In this document: positions 39,217 through 49,641 of the stretch, piece after piece
How positions within the stretch are numbered: position 1 is the first letter of the stretch
Layout of the letters: every line of letters begins with the position of its first letter
Assembly (NCBI RefSeq): GCF_000264315.1
Contig: NZ_AJXU01000015.1
Span: 37,319 to 101,318 of the forward strand
Length of the DNA stretch: 64,000 nucleotides
Reading direction: 5' to 3'
Origin: Rhodanobacter fulvus Jip2
Lineage (GTDB): Bacteria; Pseudomonadota; Gammaproteobacteria; Xanthomonadales; Rhodanobacteraceae
Made by a program: the position numbers and the translations under genes
The notes under the pieces: model-generated
What the model saw: the letters and a program-made list of their open reading frames with translations, nothing else
Told to the model about the DNA's origin: nothing
Database searches by the model: none

Positions 39217-40449
39217 ATGCAAACCTCGTTCCCGAAAGAAGATATCAAGGTGCTGTTGCTGGAAGGCCTCAGTGCCACCGCGGTCGATAATTTCCGCCGC
39301 GCAGGCTACAGCCAGATCGAGCTGCATGCGAAATCCCTGCCCGAAGCCGAGCTGAAGGAACGCATCGCCGACGCGCACATCATCGGCCTGCGCTCGCGCA
39401 CCCAGCTGACCGCCGACGTGCTTTCGCACGCCAAGCGGCTGATGGCGGTGGGCTGCTTCTGCATCGGCACCAACCAGGTGGATCTGGTCGAGGCGAGCAA
39501 GCTGGGCATCCCGGTTTTCAACGCGCCTTATTCCAACACCCGCAGCGTCGCCGAACTGGTGGTGGCCGAAGCCATCATGTTGTTGCGCGGCATCCCGCAC
39601 AAGAACGCCCAGTGCCACGTCGGCGGCTGGGACAAGTCGGCGGTGGGCAGCTACGAAGCGCGTGACAAGGTGCTGGGTATCATCGGCTACGGCCACATCG
39701 GCACGCAGACCGGCGTGCTCGCCGAAGGCCTCGGCATGCGGGTGCTGTTCTACGACATCGAAGCGAAGCTGGCGATGGGCAATGCCCATGCCGTGGCGAG
39801 CCTGGACGAGCTGCTGGAGCGCTCCGACGTGGTCACGTTGCACGTGCCGGAAACGCCCGCCACCAAGATGATGTTCGGTCACGAGCAGCTGGAAAAGATG
39901 CGCAAGGGCTCCATGCTGATCAATGCGTCGCGCGGCAGCGTGGTCGACATCGAGGCGCTGGCCGAGTCGCTGAAGAGCGGCCATCTGTCCGGCGCCGCCG
40001 TCGACGTGTTCCCGGTCGAGCCCAAGGGCAACGGCGAGGCGTTCGTGTCGCCGCTGGTCGGCCTGGACAACGTTATCCTCACCCCGCACATCGGCGGCAG
40101 CACGCTGGAGGCGCAGGACAACATCGGCGTCGAGGTTTCCAGCAAGCTGATCCGCTACAGCGACAACGGCTCCACGCTGTCGGCCGTGAACTTCCCCGAG
40201 GTGAGCCTGCCGGAACATCCGCAAAGCCGCCGCCTGCTGCACATCCACCAGAACGTGCCGGGCATCCTGTCGCGCATCAACGAGGTGTTCTCGGGCGAGA
40301 ACGTCAACATCAACGCGCAGTTCCTGCAAACCGATGCCAAGGTGGGTTACGTGGTGATCGACGTTTCCGCCGAGGAGGCGAAGGCGAACGAGCTGAAGGC
40401 GAAACTGGCCGCCATTCCGGGCACGCTGCGCACCCGCATCCTGTACTGA
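39217..40449 (+). CDS. serA: D-3-phosphoglycerate dehydrogenase
   Basis: First step of serine synthesis, oxidising 3-phosphoglycerate with NAD; in related organisms it also reduces 2-oxoglutarate to D-2-hydroxyglutarate. It has 410 residues, the length of the E. coli-type enzyme. Motifs are VLGIIGYGHIGTQTGVLAEG (NAD), DVVTLHVPETPATKMMFG, LINASRGSVVDIEALAESL and the catalytic His in VILTPHIGGSTLEAQDNIG; the C-terminal about 75 residues are an ACT domain (HIHQNVPGILSRINEVFSGE) that senses serine. The ATG at 39217 has a weak ribosome site. The promoter is divergent from the FAD dehydrogenase. Confidence 0.96.
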   Translation: MQTSFPKEDIKVLLLEGLSATAVDNFRRAGYSQIELHAKSLPEAELKERIADAHIIGLRSRTQLTADVLSHAKRLMAVGCFCIGTNQVDLVEASKLGIPVFNAPYSNTRSVAELVVAEAIMLLRGIPHKNAQCHVGGWDKSAVGSYEARDKVLGIIGYGHIGTQTGVLAEGLGMRVLFYDIEAKLAMGNAHAVASLDELLERSDVVTLHVPETPATKMMFGHEQLEKMRKGSMLINASRGSVVDIEALAESLKSGHLSGAAVDVFPVEPKGNGEAFVSPLVGLDNVILTPHIGGSTLEAQDNIGVEVSSKLIRYSDNGSTLSAVNFPEVSLPEHPQSRRLLHIHQNVPGILSRINEVFSGENVNINAQFLQTDAKVGYVVIDVSAEEAKANELKAKLAAIPGTLRTRILY

Positions 40450-40470
40450 GGCGCGCTACCGGCAAACCTT

Positions 40471-40550
40471 GTGGGAGCGGCTTCAGCCGCGATGCTCTTG
40501 CCCTGGAAGTTTCGATACCAGAAGAGCATCGCGGCTGAAGCCGCTCCTAC
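40471..40550. repeat. REP-type inverted repeat after serA
   Basis: Arms GTGGGAGCGGCTTCAGCCGC and GCGGCTGAAGCCGCTCCTAC have one G/A difference in the head (GTGG against GTAG). Both arms are of the GGCTT subtype. Confidence 0.85.
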
Positions 40551-40576
40551 AGGAGCCCAAGCCATCGGACACGCAG

Positions 40577-40612
40577 AAACGACAACGGCACCCGCAGGTG
40601 CCGTTGTCGTTT
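40577..40612. terminator. Bidirectional terminator between serA and tRNA-Pro
   Basis: Perfect 16-base arms AAACGACAACGGCACC and complement with a CGCA loop and A/T-rich ends. It lies just outside the tRNA 3' end and serves convergent transcription. Confidence 0.88.
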
Positions 40613-40619
40613 TCGATAT

Positions 40620-40696
40620 TGGTCGGGGCGGCGAGATTCGAACTCGCGACCACTACACCCCCAGCGTAGTGCGCTACCAGGCTGCGCTACGCCCCG
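40620..40696 (-). tRNA. tRNA-Pro (GGG)
   Basis: Read on the minus strand, the acceptor stem CGGGGCG pairs with CGCCCCG, and CCA is encoded at the 3' end. The anticodon arm is CTACG-CTGGGGG-TGTAG, giving anticodon GGG, and the T-loop is TTCGAAT. It is 77 bases long. Confidence 0.95.
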
Positions 40697-40746
40697 ACAG
40701 AACCGGGATTCTAACAGCTACAGGGGTGTCCCCGGTAGCCGTAATT

Positions 40747-41103
40747 TCAACGACGCAGCAGCGTCAGCACTTCTTCCAGCTCCATCCGCACCTGACGCAC
40801 GATCTGGTGCGAAATGCTGGCCTCCATGCGCGCCTGCGGGCCTTCCAGCCGGGCGCGGGCACCGGTGATGGTGAAGCCTTCCTCATACAGCAGCGAGCGG
40901 ATCTGACGGATCATCAACACGTCATGACGCTGGTAATAGCGTCGGTTGCCACGCCGCTTGACCGGATTGAGCGCAGGAAACTCCTGCTCCCAATAGCGCA
41001 GCACGTGCGGCTTCACTCCGCAAAGCTCGCCCACTTCACCGATGGTGAAATAGCGCTTCGCCGGAATGGCGGGCAGCTCGGTGTTATTCCCCTGATCCAG
41101 CAT
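40747..41103 (-). CDS. MerR-family transcriptional regulator downstream of ihfA
   Basis: A 118-residue DNA-binding protein. The winged helix-turn-helix is [20 protein letters not shown] and the wing [16 protein letters not shown]; the rest is a short coiled-coil dimer helix without metal-binding cysteines. A gene of this type is regularly found after ihfA in gammaproteobacteria. It overlaps the ihfA 3' end by 20 bases, so it is probably translated from the same transcript. Target genes are unknown. Confidence 0.88.
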   Translation of the reverse strand: MLDQGNNTELPAIPAKRYFTIGEVGELCGVKPHVLRYWEQEFPALNPVKRRGNRRYYQRHDVLMIRQIRSLLYEEGFTITGARARLEGPQARMEASISHQIVRQVRMELEEVLTLLRR

Positions 41104-41383
41104 AACTCTCGACTCTCACCTTGAGCTTTTGTCCCGGGCGGAACGTCACCACGCGCCGGGCGGAGATGGGAATCTCCTCACCGGTTTTCGGGTTGCGTCC
41201 CGGTCGCTGGTTCTTGAGCCGCAGATCGAAATTGCCGAAACCCGACAGCTTCACCTGCTCCCCTTTCTCCAGAGCTTCGCGGACTACCTCGAAATAGGCG
41301 TCCACGAATTCCTTGGCCTCACGTTTGTTCAGGCCTACGTCGAGGAAAAGCCGCTCGGCCATCTCCGCCTTGGTCAGCGCCAT
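41084..41383 (-). CDS. ihfA: Integration host factor, alpha subunit
   Basis: DNA-bending nucleoid protein acting as a heterodimer with IhfB. It has 99 residues. The sequence [20 protein letters not shown] and the beta-ribbon arm [20 protein letters not shown] with the intercalating Pro are characteristic of IHF-alpha. One base separates it from the pheT stop, the classic pheS-pheT-ihfA arrangement. Confidence 0.96.
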   Translation of the reverse strand: MALTKAEMAERLFLDVGLNKREAKEFVDAYFEVVREALEKGEQVKLSGFGNFDLRLKNQRPGRNPKTGEEIPISARRVVTFRPGQKLKVRVESYAGSGE

Positions 41384-41384
41384 C

Positions 41385-43763
41385 TCATCCTCGCAACTTT
41401 GCCTTGCATGTTTGCTCCAACGCAGCTACCGCTTCTCGTATGCAACGGTCCGCGTCGTCATCAGTAAGCGTGCGTGAAGCGTCCTGTAAAATCAAGCCCA
41501 TAGCGAGGCTTTTTCGGCCTTGCTCGACACCTTTTCCGCTGTAGCGGTCGAACAGACGCAGTTCCTGCAGGCGCTCGCCCAAGGCTTGCCGAACCGCTTC
41601 CTCGACCTGCGACCAACGCACTTCCTCAGGCAGATCCAGGGCGATGTCGCGGCGCACCGTGGGGAACCGCGGGACCGCCCGCGCCAACGGCAGGCGACGC
41701 GCCAGCAACGGCTCCAATGCCAACTCCATCACATGCACGTCGGCGCCCAGATCCAGCGCCTTGGCCAGCTGCGGATGCAACGCGCCAAGGTAACCCACCG
41801 TCTTGCCATCGCGCATGACCCGAGCACCGCGACCCGGGTGCAACCAGGCCGGCAGGCTGGTGGCGTCGACAGACCACCGCGCCGGCTCGCCACCCCAGGC
41901 GATCAGGGCATCGAGATCACCCTTGAGGTCGTGGAAATCCAGCGCGCGCGACGGCTCGCCCCACTGCTCGGCGCGAGCGTTGCCGCAGGCGACGATGGCG
42001 AGGCTCGGCGTTTCCCGCGGCGGATCGCCCGCCGCGAAAACGCGGGCCACCTCGAACAATCGCACCCGCTCCTGCTGGCGCGCCCGGTTGTGGCGCAGGG
42101 CTTCGATCAGGCCGGGCAGCAGCGAAGGTTGCATCACCGCCAGGTCGGCCGAAAGCGGATTGGCCAATGAAACCAGCTCGTCGGTAAAACCCCAGCGAGT
42201 CAGCAGTTCCAGCGACAGGAACGACAGATTGATCGCCTCGTGATAACCGCGCGCCGCCAACTGCTCGCGCAAGGCCAGCTCGCCGATACGCGTTTCCGGC
42301 TCGACCGCCAGCGCAAGCGCACCGCTGGGGCGCAGCGTGGGGATGTTGTCGTAGCCGAAGATGCGCGCCACCTCCTCGATCAGGTCTTCCTCCCGCTCGA
42401 TGTCGAAGCGACTGCTCGGCGCAACGACCTGCCAGCCATCGGGATGGATGGTGACCTGCATCCCCAACGCGGTGAAGATGCGCGTCACTTCGCTATCGTC
42501 CACATCCACCCCGAGCACGCGTTTCAGCCGTGCGCGGCGCAGCGCCACCGGAGCGGGTCGCGGCAGGTCGGCGATATTTTCCGCCACCAGGATCGGACCC
42601 GCCTTGCCACCGGCGATTGCCAGAAGCAATTCGGTGGCACGCTCCAGTGCGCGACGCGGCAACTCGGGATCGACGCCGCGCTCGAACCGATGCGAGGCCT
42701 CGGTATGCAGGCCCAACTTGCGTGCGCGCCCCATGATCGCGGCCGGCGCGAAGTGGGCCGACTCCAGAAAGACGTTGCGAGTCGTTTCGGTGGCACGCGA
42801 TTCGTGGCCACCCATGACGCCGGCCACGGCCAGCACCTGCTGCTCGTCGGTGATGAGCACAAAGCCCTCGTCGAGACGGGCGTCACTGCCATCAAGCAGC
42901 TTCAGCGTCTCGCCCGAACGCGAATGGCGCACCACGATGTCGCCATGCAACGCGTCGTTGTCGAACGCATGCATCGGCTGGCCCAGTTCCAGCATCACGT
43001 AGTTGGTGATGTCGACCACCGCACTGATCGGTCGCAGGTGGGCGCGCCGCAGCCGCTCGGCCATCCACAGCGGCGTGCGTGCGGAAGGATCGATGCCCTC
43101 CACGACGCGCCCCAGGTAACGCGGCGCATCCTTGCCCGCCTCCAGCCGAATCCCGCGGCGTGCGTCGGAGCTGACGGCAACCGCCACCGCAGCGGGAAGC
43201 TTCACGGCGCTGCCGAACAGCGCCGCCACATCGTAGGCCAGGCCGTGCAGGCTGAGGCAATCGGCACGATTGGGCGTGAGGCTGAGTTCGATGCTGGCAT
43301 CGGGCAAGCCCAGATAGGTGGCCAACGGCTGCCCCACCGGCGCAACGGACGGCAATTCCAGCAGGCCGGACGCGTCAGCATCGATCGCCAGCTCTTTGGC
43401 CGAGCAAAGCATGCCGTTGGACTCGACGCCACGCAGTTTCGCCGCCTTTATCGCCACACCGTTGGGCAGCTTCGCACCCACGATCGCCAACGGAACCTTG
43501 ATGCCGATGCGGGCATTCGGCGCGCCACACACGATCTGCAACGGCTGGCCCAGGCCCGCGTCCACCTGGCAAATCTGCAGGCGATCGGCCTGCGGGTGCC
43601 TCTCGGCGGCGACGATCTGCGCCACAACGACGTGCTCAAGGCACTCGCCCAGGGGAGTGACGTCCTCGACCTCCAGGCCGGCCATCGTCAGCGCGCGAAC
43701 CAGGGTATCGCGATCGGCGTCGATCTCGACCAGTTCACGCAACCAGTTCTCGGAAAAATTCAT
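41385..43763 (-). CDS. pheT: Phenylalanyl-tRNA synthetase, beta subunit
   Basis: Tetrameric alpha2beta2 PheRS subunit of 792 residues, the usual bacterial length. The N-terminal segment ([20 protein letters not shown]) leads into a tRNA-binding EMAP-like domain ([20 protein letters not shown]), then B3/B4 editing and B5 domains, the catalytic-like core ([19 protein letters not shown]) and the C-terminal anticodon-binding FDX-ACB domain ([20 protein letters not shown]). It follows pheS after 106 bases that include an inverted repeat and precedes ihfA. Confidence 0.97.
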   Translation of the reverse strand: MNFSENWLRELVEIDADRDTLVRALTMAGLEVEDVTPLGECLEHVVVAQIVAAERHPQADRLQICQVDAGLGQPLQIVCGAPNARIGIKVPLAIVGAKLPNGVAIKAAKLRGVESNGMLCSAKELAIDADASGLLELPSVAPVGQPLATYLGLPDASIELSLTPNRADCLSLHGLAYDVAALFGSAVKLPAAVAVAVSSDARRGIRLEAGKDAPRYLGRVVEGIDPSARTPLWMAERLRRAHLRPISAVVDITNYVMLELGQPMHAFDNDALHGDIVVRHSRSGETLKLLDGSDARLDEGFVLITDEQQVLAVAGVMGGHESRATETTRNVFLESAHFAPAAIMGRARKLGLHTEASHRFERGVDPELPRRALERATELLLAIAGGKAGPILVAENIADLPRPAPVALRRARLKRVLGVDVDDSEVTRIFTALGMQVTIHPDGWQVVAPSSRFDIEREEDLIEEVARIFGYDNIPTLRPSGALALAVEPETRIGELALREQLAARGYHEAINLSFLSLELLTRWGFTDELVSLANPLSADLAVMQPSLLPGLIEALRHNRARQQERVRLFEVARVFAAGDPPRETPSLAIVACGNARAEQWGEPSRALDFHDLKGDLDALIAWGGEPARWSVDATSLPAWLHPGRGARVMRDGKTVGYLGALHPQLAKALDLGADVHVMELALEPLLARRLPLARAVPRFPTVRRDIALDLPEEVRWSQVEEAVRQALGERLQELRLFDRYSGKGVEQGRKSLAMGLILQDASRTLTDDDADRCIREAVAALEQTCKAKLRG

Positions 43764-43773
43764 TGTTCGGGCT

Positions 43774-43868
43774 CGGGAATGGGGAATGGGGAATCGAGAA
43801 TGGAAAGAGCAAAAGCCATGGCACCGCGGCCGCTTTTACGATTCCCTATTCCCCATTCCCCATTCCCG
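43774..43868. repeat. GGGGAAT-repeat hairpin between pheS and pheT
   Basis: Direct copies of GGGAATG on the left and the complementary CATTCCC units on the right can fold into one long stem. Located within the pheS-pheT transcript, it could stabilise or partly terminate the mRNA. Confidence 0.8.
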
Positions 43869-43869
43869 T

Positions 43870-44973
<1,104 letters not shown>

Positions 44974-44976
44974 CCA

Positions 44977-45012
44977 AAAAAAAACGGGGAGGAGACCAAA
45001 GCCTCCTCCCCG
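44977..45012 (-). terminator. Strong terminator after rplT
   Basis: On the minus strand, GGGGAGGAG pairs with CTCCTCCCC around an 8-base loop and is followed by G and nine T residues. It should end the thrS/infC-rpmI-rplT transcript and separate it from pheST-ihfA. Confidence 0.95.
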
Positions 45013-45055
45013 CTTGCTTTACATCATATCGCGCTGACGCAGAGGCGTCCGACGA

Positions 45056-45415
45056 TCAAGCGGCCAGACTGGCCTTGGCCTTCTCGGCGATCACTTCAAA
45101 CGCCTTGATGTCGTGCACGGCGATATCGGCCAGTACCTTGCGGTCAACCTCGATCCCGGCCTTGGTCAGGCCATTGATCAGGCGGCTGTAGGACAGACCG
45201 AACATGCGCGCAGCGGCGTTGATGCGGACGATCCAAAGCGCACGGAACTGGCGCTTGCGCTGCTTGCGGCCGATGTACGCGTACTGACCGGCCTTGATGA
45301 CGGCCTGGTTGGCAACGCGGAAGACCTTGCGACGGGCGTTGTAGTAGCCCTTGGCGCGGCCGATGATTTTCTTGTGACGACGACGGGCGGTAACGCCACG
45401 CTTTACACGAGCCAT
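45056..45415 (-). CDS. rplT: Ribosomal protein L20
   Basis: Large-subunit assembly protein, 119 residues, with the characteristic [20 protein letters not shown] start and [20 protein letters not shown] segment. It is last in the infC-rpmI-rplT group and is followed by a strong terminator. In E. coli it represses its own operon by binding mRNA; whether this holds here is not visible. Confidence 0.97.
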   Translation of the reverse strand: MARVKRGVTARRRHKKIIGRAKGYYNARRKVFRVANQAVIKAGQYAYIGRKQRKRQFRALWIVRINAAARMFGLSYSRLINGLTKAGIEVDRKVLADIAVHDIKAFEVIAEKAKASLAA

Positions 45416-45432
45416 GGTTTATCTCCTCGTCT

Positions 45433-45627
45433 TCAGTACGGCAACATGCGGGCGACACCCGGGGCGTCACACGCCTTCAGGTGATTCTTGGCACGCAGGC
45501 CGCGCTTCAACTTGGTCGACTTCTTGGTCAGGATGTGTGACCGGTAAGCGTGACCGCACTTGATTTTGCCCGACGCGGTCTTGCGAAAACGCTTCGCCGC
45601 CGCCCGGTTGGTCTTGATCTTGGGCAT
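45433..45627 (-). CDS. rpmI: Ribosomal protein L35
   Basis: A 64-residue ribosomal protein, [20 protein letters not shown] onwards, with [17 protein letters not shown]. The ATG at 45627 has AAGGAGC upstream. It lies 17 bases upstream of rplT, the conserved order. Confidence 0.96.
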   Translation of the reverse strand: MPKIKTNRAAAKRFRKTASGKIKCGHAYRSHILTKKSTKLKRGLRAKNHLKACDAPGVARMLPY

Positions 45628-45775
45628 GAAACTGCTCCTTGGGTGGGGAAAAACCCCGTTTCTGACTGATCTGGCGGCAACCGCAGGTTGCGCTTTCCGT
45701 CCTGCCACGATCGGTGCACGACCCATCCAGGCGGGTCGAACCGGCGATTATACGGAGTTCAAAGCCCCGATACCA

Positions 45776-45852
45776 GTAGGAGCGACTTCAGTCGCGATGC
45801 CTTTGCTCTGGAACCTCCAAAGCAAGAGCATCGCGGCTGAAGCCGCTCCCAC
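45776..45852. repeat. REP-type inverted repeat between infC and rpmI
   Basis: The left arm GTAGGAGCGACTTCAGTCGC and right arm GCGGCTGAAGCCGCTCCCAC are of different subtypes, another hybrid doublet. It is unusual in lying inside a translation operon rather than at an operon end. Confidence 0.85.
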
Positions 45853-45892
45853 AAAGTCGCACCTGCAAGACACCAAGGCCTCGCCGCGCGAT

Positions 45893-46417
45893 TTATTTCT
45901 TCTTCGGCCCGATCATCATGACCATCTGGCGGCCTTCCAGGCGCGGATAGGACTCCACCTGGCCGTTGTCGCCGATGTCTTCCTGGATCTTGCGGGCCAG
46001 GTTCTGGCCCAGGTCCTGGTGCGACATCTCGCGACCGCGGAAACGGATGGTGACCTTGACCTTGTCGCCTTCCTCGAGGAACCGCAGCATGTTGCGCAGC
46101 TTGATCTGGTAGTCGCCCACGTCGGTGACGGGGCGGAACTTCACTTCCTTGATCTCGACCTGCTTCTGCTTCTTCTTGGCGGCCTGCGCCTTCTTCTGGG
46201 CTTCGAACTTGAACTTGCCGTAATCCATGATGCGGCAGACCGGCGGATCGCCGTTGGGCTGGATCTCGACCAGGTCCATGCCCGCTTCCTGCGCCAGTGC
46301 CAGCGCTTCGTCACGGGTCAGGATGCCGAGCTGTTCCGCTTCGGCACCGATGACACGTACCCGCGGCACACGGATTTCCAGGTTACGACGATTGCCCTTG
46401 TTGTCGGTGGTTGCGAT
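45893..46417 (-). CDS. infC: Translation initiation factor IF-3
   Basis: Factor that keeps ribosomal subunits apart and monitors start codon choice, 174 residues. Conserved features are VPRVRVIGAEAEQLGILTRD, GMDLVEIQPNGDPPVCRIMD and GREMSHQDLGQNLARKIQED. Homology continues upstream of the first ATG/GTG (46369) as IATTDNKGNRRNLEIR, and the best start is the ATC at 46417-46415, which lies exactly 8 bases after GGAGG. Rare starts (AUU in E. coli) allow IF-3 to limit its own translation. The gene lies 56 bases after thrS. Confidence 0.93.
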   Translation of the reverse strand: MATTDNKGNRRNLEIRVPRVRVIGAEAEQLGILTRDEALALAQEAGMDLVEIQPNGDPPVCRIMDYGKFKFEAQKKAQAAKKKQKQVEIKEVKFRPVTDVGDYQIKLRNMLRFLEEGDKVKVTIRFRGREMSHQDLGQNLARKIQEDIGDNGQVESYPRLEGRQMVMMIGPKKK

Positions 46418-46473
46418 ACCACGATCCTCCAGAAGAAGTGATGAAAAAGACCGCCGAATCTGAGCGTTCGGGC

Positions 46474-48375
46474 TCAGCGCCGGGTTTCGGTCTCCAGTCG
46501 TTCGATGAAGTCGGCCAGCGGCATGCTGCCCAGGTCCTCGCCGGAACGGGTACGCACAGAAACTGTCCCCGTCTCTTTCTCGCGATCACCGACCACGAGG
46601 AGGTAAGGCACTTTCTGCATCGTATGCTCGCGGATTTTATAGCCGACTTTCTCGTTGCGCAAATCCGATTGTACCCGGAAACCTTTGTCGACAAGGGTTT
46701 GCGTCACCTGCGCGGCGTAATCGGCCTGCGCATCGGTGATGCTGAACGCCACCGCCTGAACCGGCGCCAGCCACGCGGGCAGCAGGCCGGCGTGATGCTC
46801 GATCAGGATACCGATGAAGCGCTCCATCGAGCCCACGATGGCCCGATGCAGCATCACCGGATGCCGCTTCTGCGAGTGCTCGTCGACGTATTCGGCGCCC
46901 AACCGCTCGGGCATCATGAAGTCCACCTGCATGGTGCCGACCTGCCAGTCGCGGCCGATCGAATCCTTCATGTGGTATTCGATCTTCGGACCGTAGAACG
47001 CGCCTTCGCCCGGCAACTCCGTCCATTTCACCCCGGCGGCCGACAGCGCGCTGCGCAGCGCGGCCTCGGCGCGATCCCACACGTCGTCATCGCCGATGCG
47101 CTTTTCCGGACGCAGCGCCAGTGCCACGTCGATGTGCTCGAAACCGAAATCGGCGTAGACCTGCATGGCCTGCGCGTGGAAGGCGGTGACCTCCGGCTCG
47201 ATCTGTTCCGGCGTGCAGAAGATGTGGCCGTCATCCTGGGTGAAGGCGCGTACGCGCATGATCCCGTGCAGCGCGCCGGACGGCTCGTTGCGATGGCAGC
47301 CACCGAATTCGCCGTAGCGGATCGGCAGCTCGCGGTAGCTGTGCAAGGTGGTATTGAACACCTGCACATGGCCGGGGCAGTTCATCGGCTTCAGGGCGAA
47401 CGTGTGCTTCTCCGACTCGGTGAAGAACATGTTCTCCTTGTAATTGTCCCAGTGGCCGGACTTCTTCCACAGCGACACGTCCAGCACCTGCGGGCAACGC
47501 ACTTCCTGGTAACCACTCTTCCGGTACACGCCGCGCATGTACTGCTCGACCTGTTGCCAGATCGCCCAGCCGTTCGGGTGCCAGAACACCATGCCCGGGC
47601 TCTCTTCCTGTTGATGGAACAGGTCGAGCTGCTTGCCGATCTTGCGATGGTCGCGTTTCTCGGCCTCTTCCAGCTGGAACAGGTACGCCTTCAGGTCCTT
47701 GTCGTTCAGCCACGCGGTGCCGTAGATGCGGGTCAACATGGCGTTGTTGGAATCGCCACGCCAGTACGCGCCGGCCACCTTCATCAGCTTGAACGAGCGC
47801 AGCTTGCCGGTGTTGGGTACGTGCGGGCCGCGGCACAGGTCGGTGAACTCGCCCTGCGAATACAGCGAAAGATCCTCGTTGGCGGGAATGCCCTCGATGA
47901 TCTCGGCCTTGTATTCCTCGCCCAGGCCACGGAAGAACGCCACCGCCTCGTCGCGCGACTTCACCGTACGCGTCACCGGCAACTGCTCGGCCACGATCTT
48001 GTGCATCTCCGCCTCGATCTTCGGCAGATCCTCGGGCGTGAACGGCCGCTCGTAGGCGAAATCGTAGAAGAAGCCATTGTCGATCACCGGACCGATCGTC
48101 ACCTGCGCGCCGGGAAACAGTCGCTGCACGGCCTGCCCCATCAGATGCGCGGTGGAATGGCGCAGGATCTCCAGCGCTTCGGGGCTCTTGTCGGTCACGA
48201 TCTGCAGGCTGGCGTCGTGATCGATCGAGAAGCCGGCATCCACCAGCTGGCCGTCGACCTTGCCGGCCAGCGTGGCCTTGGCCAGGCCGGCGCCGATGGA
48301 GGCGGCCACGTCCTGCACGGTAACGGGATGATCGAACGGCTTCTTGCTGCCGTCGGGTAGCGTGATCTCAATCAT
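46474..48375 (-). CDS. thrS: Threonyl-tRNA synthetase
   Basis: Charges tRNA-Thr, 633 residues. Domain order: TGS (1-62, [20 protein letters not shown]), editing domain with [16 protein letters not shown], catalytic class II core with zinc ligands in [34 protein letters not shown] (motif 2 region) and [18 protein letters not shown] (motif 3 region), and the anticodon domain near the end ([20 protein letters not shown]). The ATG at 48375 is chosen over 48432 because the TGS domain begins there. First gene of the thrS-infC-rpmI-rplT operon. Confidence 0.97.
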   Translation of the reverse strand: MIEITLPDGSKKPFDHPVTVQDVAASIGAGLAKATLAGKVDGQLVDAGFSIDHDASLQIVTDKSPEALEILRHSTAHLMGQAVQRLFPGAQVTIGPVIDNGFFYDFAYERPFTPEDLPKIEAEMHKIVAEQLPVTRTVKSRDEAVAFFRGLGEEYKAEIIEGIPANEDLSLYSQGEFTDLCRGPHVPNTGKLRSFKLMKVAGAYWRGDSNNAMLTRIYGTAWLNDKDLKAYLFQLEEAEKRDHRKIGKQLDLFHQQEESPGMVFWHPNGWAIWQQVEQYMRGVYRKSGYQEVRCPQVLDVSLWKKSGHWDNYKENMFFTESEKHTFALKPMNCPGHVQVFNTTLHSYRELPIRYGEFGGCHRNEPSGALHGIMRVRAFTQDDGHIFCTPEQIEPEVTAFHAQAMQVYADFGFEHIDVALALRPEKRIGDDDVWDRAEAALRSALSAAGVKWTELPGEGAFYGPKIEYHMKDSIGRDWQVGTMQVDFMMPERLGAEYVDEHSQKRHPVMLHRAIVGSMERFIGILIEHHAGLLPAWLAPVQAVAFSITDAQADYAAQVTQTLVDKGFRVQSDLRNEKVGYKIREHTMQKVPYLLVVGDREKETGTVSVRTRSGEDLGSMPLADFIERLETETRR

Positions 48376-48470
48376 GGATGGCACCTGATGACCCGCCCCA
48401 GTGGCGGATCGAAAAACGAAGTATGACTGCAAGCGTGCTCACTGGCCGCAACGGGCGGGAAGCAGCCACG

Positions 48471-48494
48471 AAAAAGGGCGCAAAGCGCGCCCTT
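48471..48494 (-). terminator. Terminator after the betaine-type binding protein gene
   Basis: On the minus strand, AAGGGCGC and GCGCCCTT form a stem with a 5-base loop, followed by a run of T residues. It separates that gene from thrS. Confidence 0.85.
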
Positions 48495-48606
48495 CGGTTC
48501 TGCCTTGCAGGATGGGATCAATCGGAAACGTTGCTAGTGTCCATGTCACACACTCGACCGGCAGTTACCCGCAGGCCACCACGGCAGGCGCGAAGGAACC
48601 AAAAAG

Positions 48607-49521
48607 TTACTTCGCACCCGTTCGGGTGTCAACGCCGCCGCTGATCCAGTCGGACACCCGTTCCGGGTGCGCCTTCACCCATGCGCGGGCATTTTCGTCG
48701 GCATTGGCGCCCGGCTGCCGATCGGCCGCCATCACCTGCTGCATCTGCGCCGACGTCCAGCGGAAGCCATCGAGTATCGCGTAGGCCTTGGGCTTGTCGT
48801 GCCGAAGACCCTTGCGCACCAGCGTGTCGATGTCTTCGGCACCGCCGAAACTGCCCTTGGGGTCGGCCAGATATTTCAGCTTCCAGCGCGCCCACATCCA
48901 GTGCGGCGTCCAGCCGGTCACCACGATCCACTGCCGCTCGTCGATCGCACGCCCCAGCGCGGCAGCCATGCTGGCGTCGGTGCCTTCGACGAGTTTCAGC
49001 GGCAGCTTGTAGGTCTCGATCGCCTTGCGTGCAATGCCCATTTCGCCGGCGTCGGGATCGATGCCGACGATGCGGTGGCCAAACTGATCGACGTGCGCGG
49101 CCAGCTGATCGATCGCGTCGATCGACACGTAATCAGGCACCACCAGGCCGATCCGGGTACCGGCCATGTTCGGCCCCAGGTTGATCAACCGGTCCTGGGC
49201 GCGCGCGTAATAAGCCGCGTGCGTGCTGGGCAACCAGGCGCAAACGGTGGCATCGGCGTCGCCTTGCGCCAGCGCCGAATACATCGCCGCTCCGGTCAGC
49301 TGGACGGCTTTCACGCGAAAGCCCTGTTGCTCCAGCACGGCCTTGACCACGTGGGTGGCGGCGGAGCAGCTGGACCAATCCACATAGGCGAGCTTTATGT
49401 CGTGCGAGGATTTGAACGACGTATCCGCCGGGTCGCCGGAGGGCGCGGTGCAGCCGCTCACCAGGGCAAGCGCAAGCATGCAGGCAAGCACCGGACGACG
49501 CTGGAGCAGCTTGTCGATCAT
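48607..49521 (-). CDS. Glycine betaine/quaternary amine-type substrate-binding lipoprotein (OpuAC)
   Basis: A 304-residue lipoprotein (MLALALVSGC lipobox) of the OpuAC family. The mature domain has LAYVDWSSCSAATHVVKAVL, GDADATVCAWLPSTHAAYYA and VVPDYVSIDAIDQLAAHVDQ, typical of binding proteins for betaine, choline and related amines. The usual aromatic-cage position near the start holds the W of VDWSSC. The ATG at 49521 starts the signal peptide. No permease or ATPase gene adjoins, so it is an orphan here. A conserved pair, QWIVVTGWTPHWMWARW, is consistent with the family. Confidence 0.87.
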   Translation of the reverse strand: MIDKLLQRRPVLACMLALALVSGCTAPSGDPADTSFKSSHDIKLAYVDWSSCSAATHVVKAVLEQQGFRVKAVQLTGAAMYSALAQGDADATVCAWLPSTHAAYYARAQDRLINLGPNMAGTRIGLVVPDYVSIDAIDQLAAHVDQFGHRIVGIDPDAGEMGIARKAIETYKLPLKLVEGTDASMAAALGRAIDERQWIVVTGWTPHWMWARWKLKYLADPKGSFGGAEDIDTLVRKGLRHDKPKAYAILDGFRWTSAQMQQVMAADRQPGANADENARAWVKAHPERVSDWISGGVDTRTGAK

Positions 49522-49641
49522 GGCATTCACCTGAAGAGCCGCATGCGGGCAAACATTGTAGAGCGATCGCATGGCGATGCGTCCCGCCGCGCGGGCAGCG
49601 GCCGGTAGAATGAGCGGACCTGCACTCATCGGATCCCCTCC

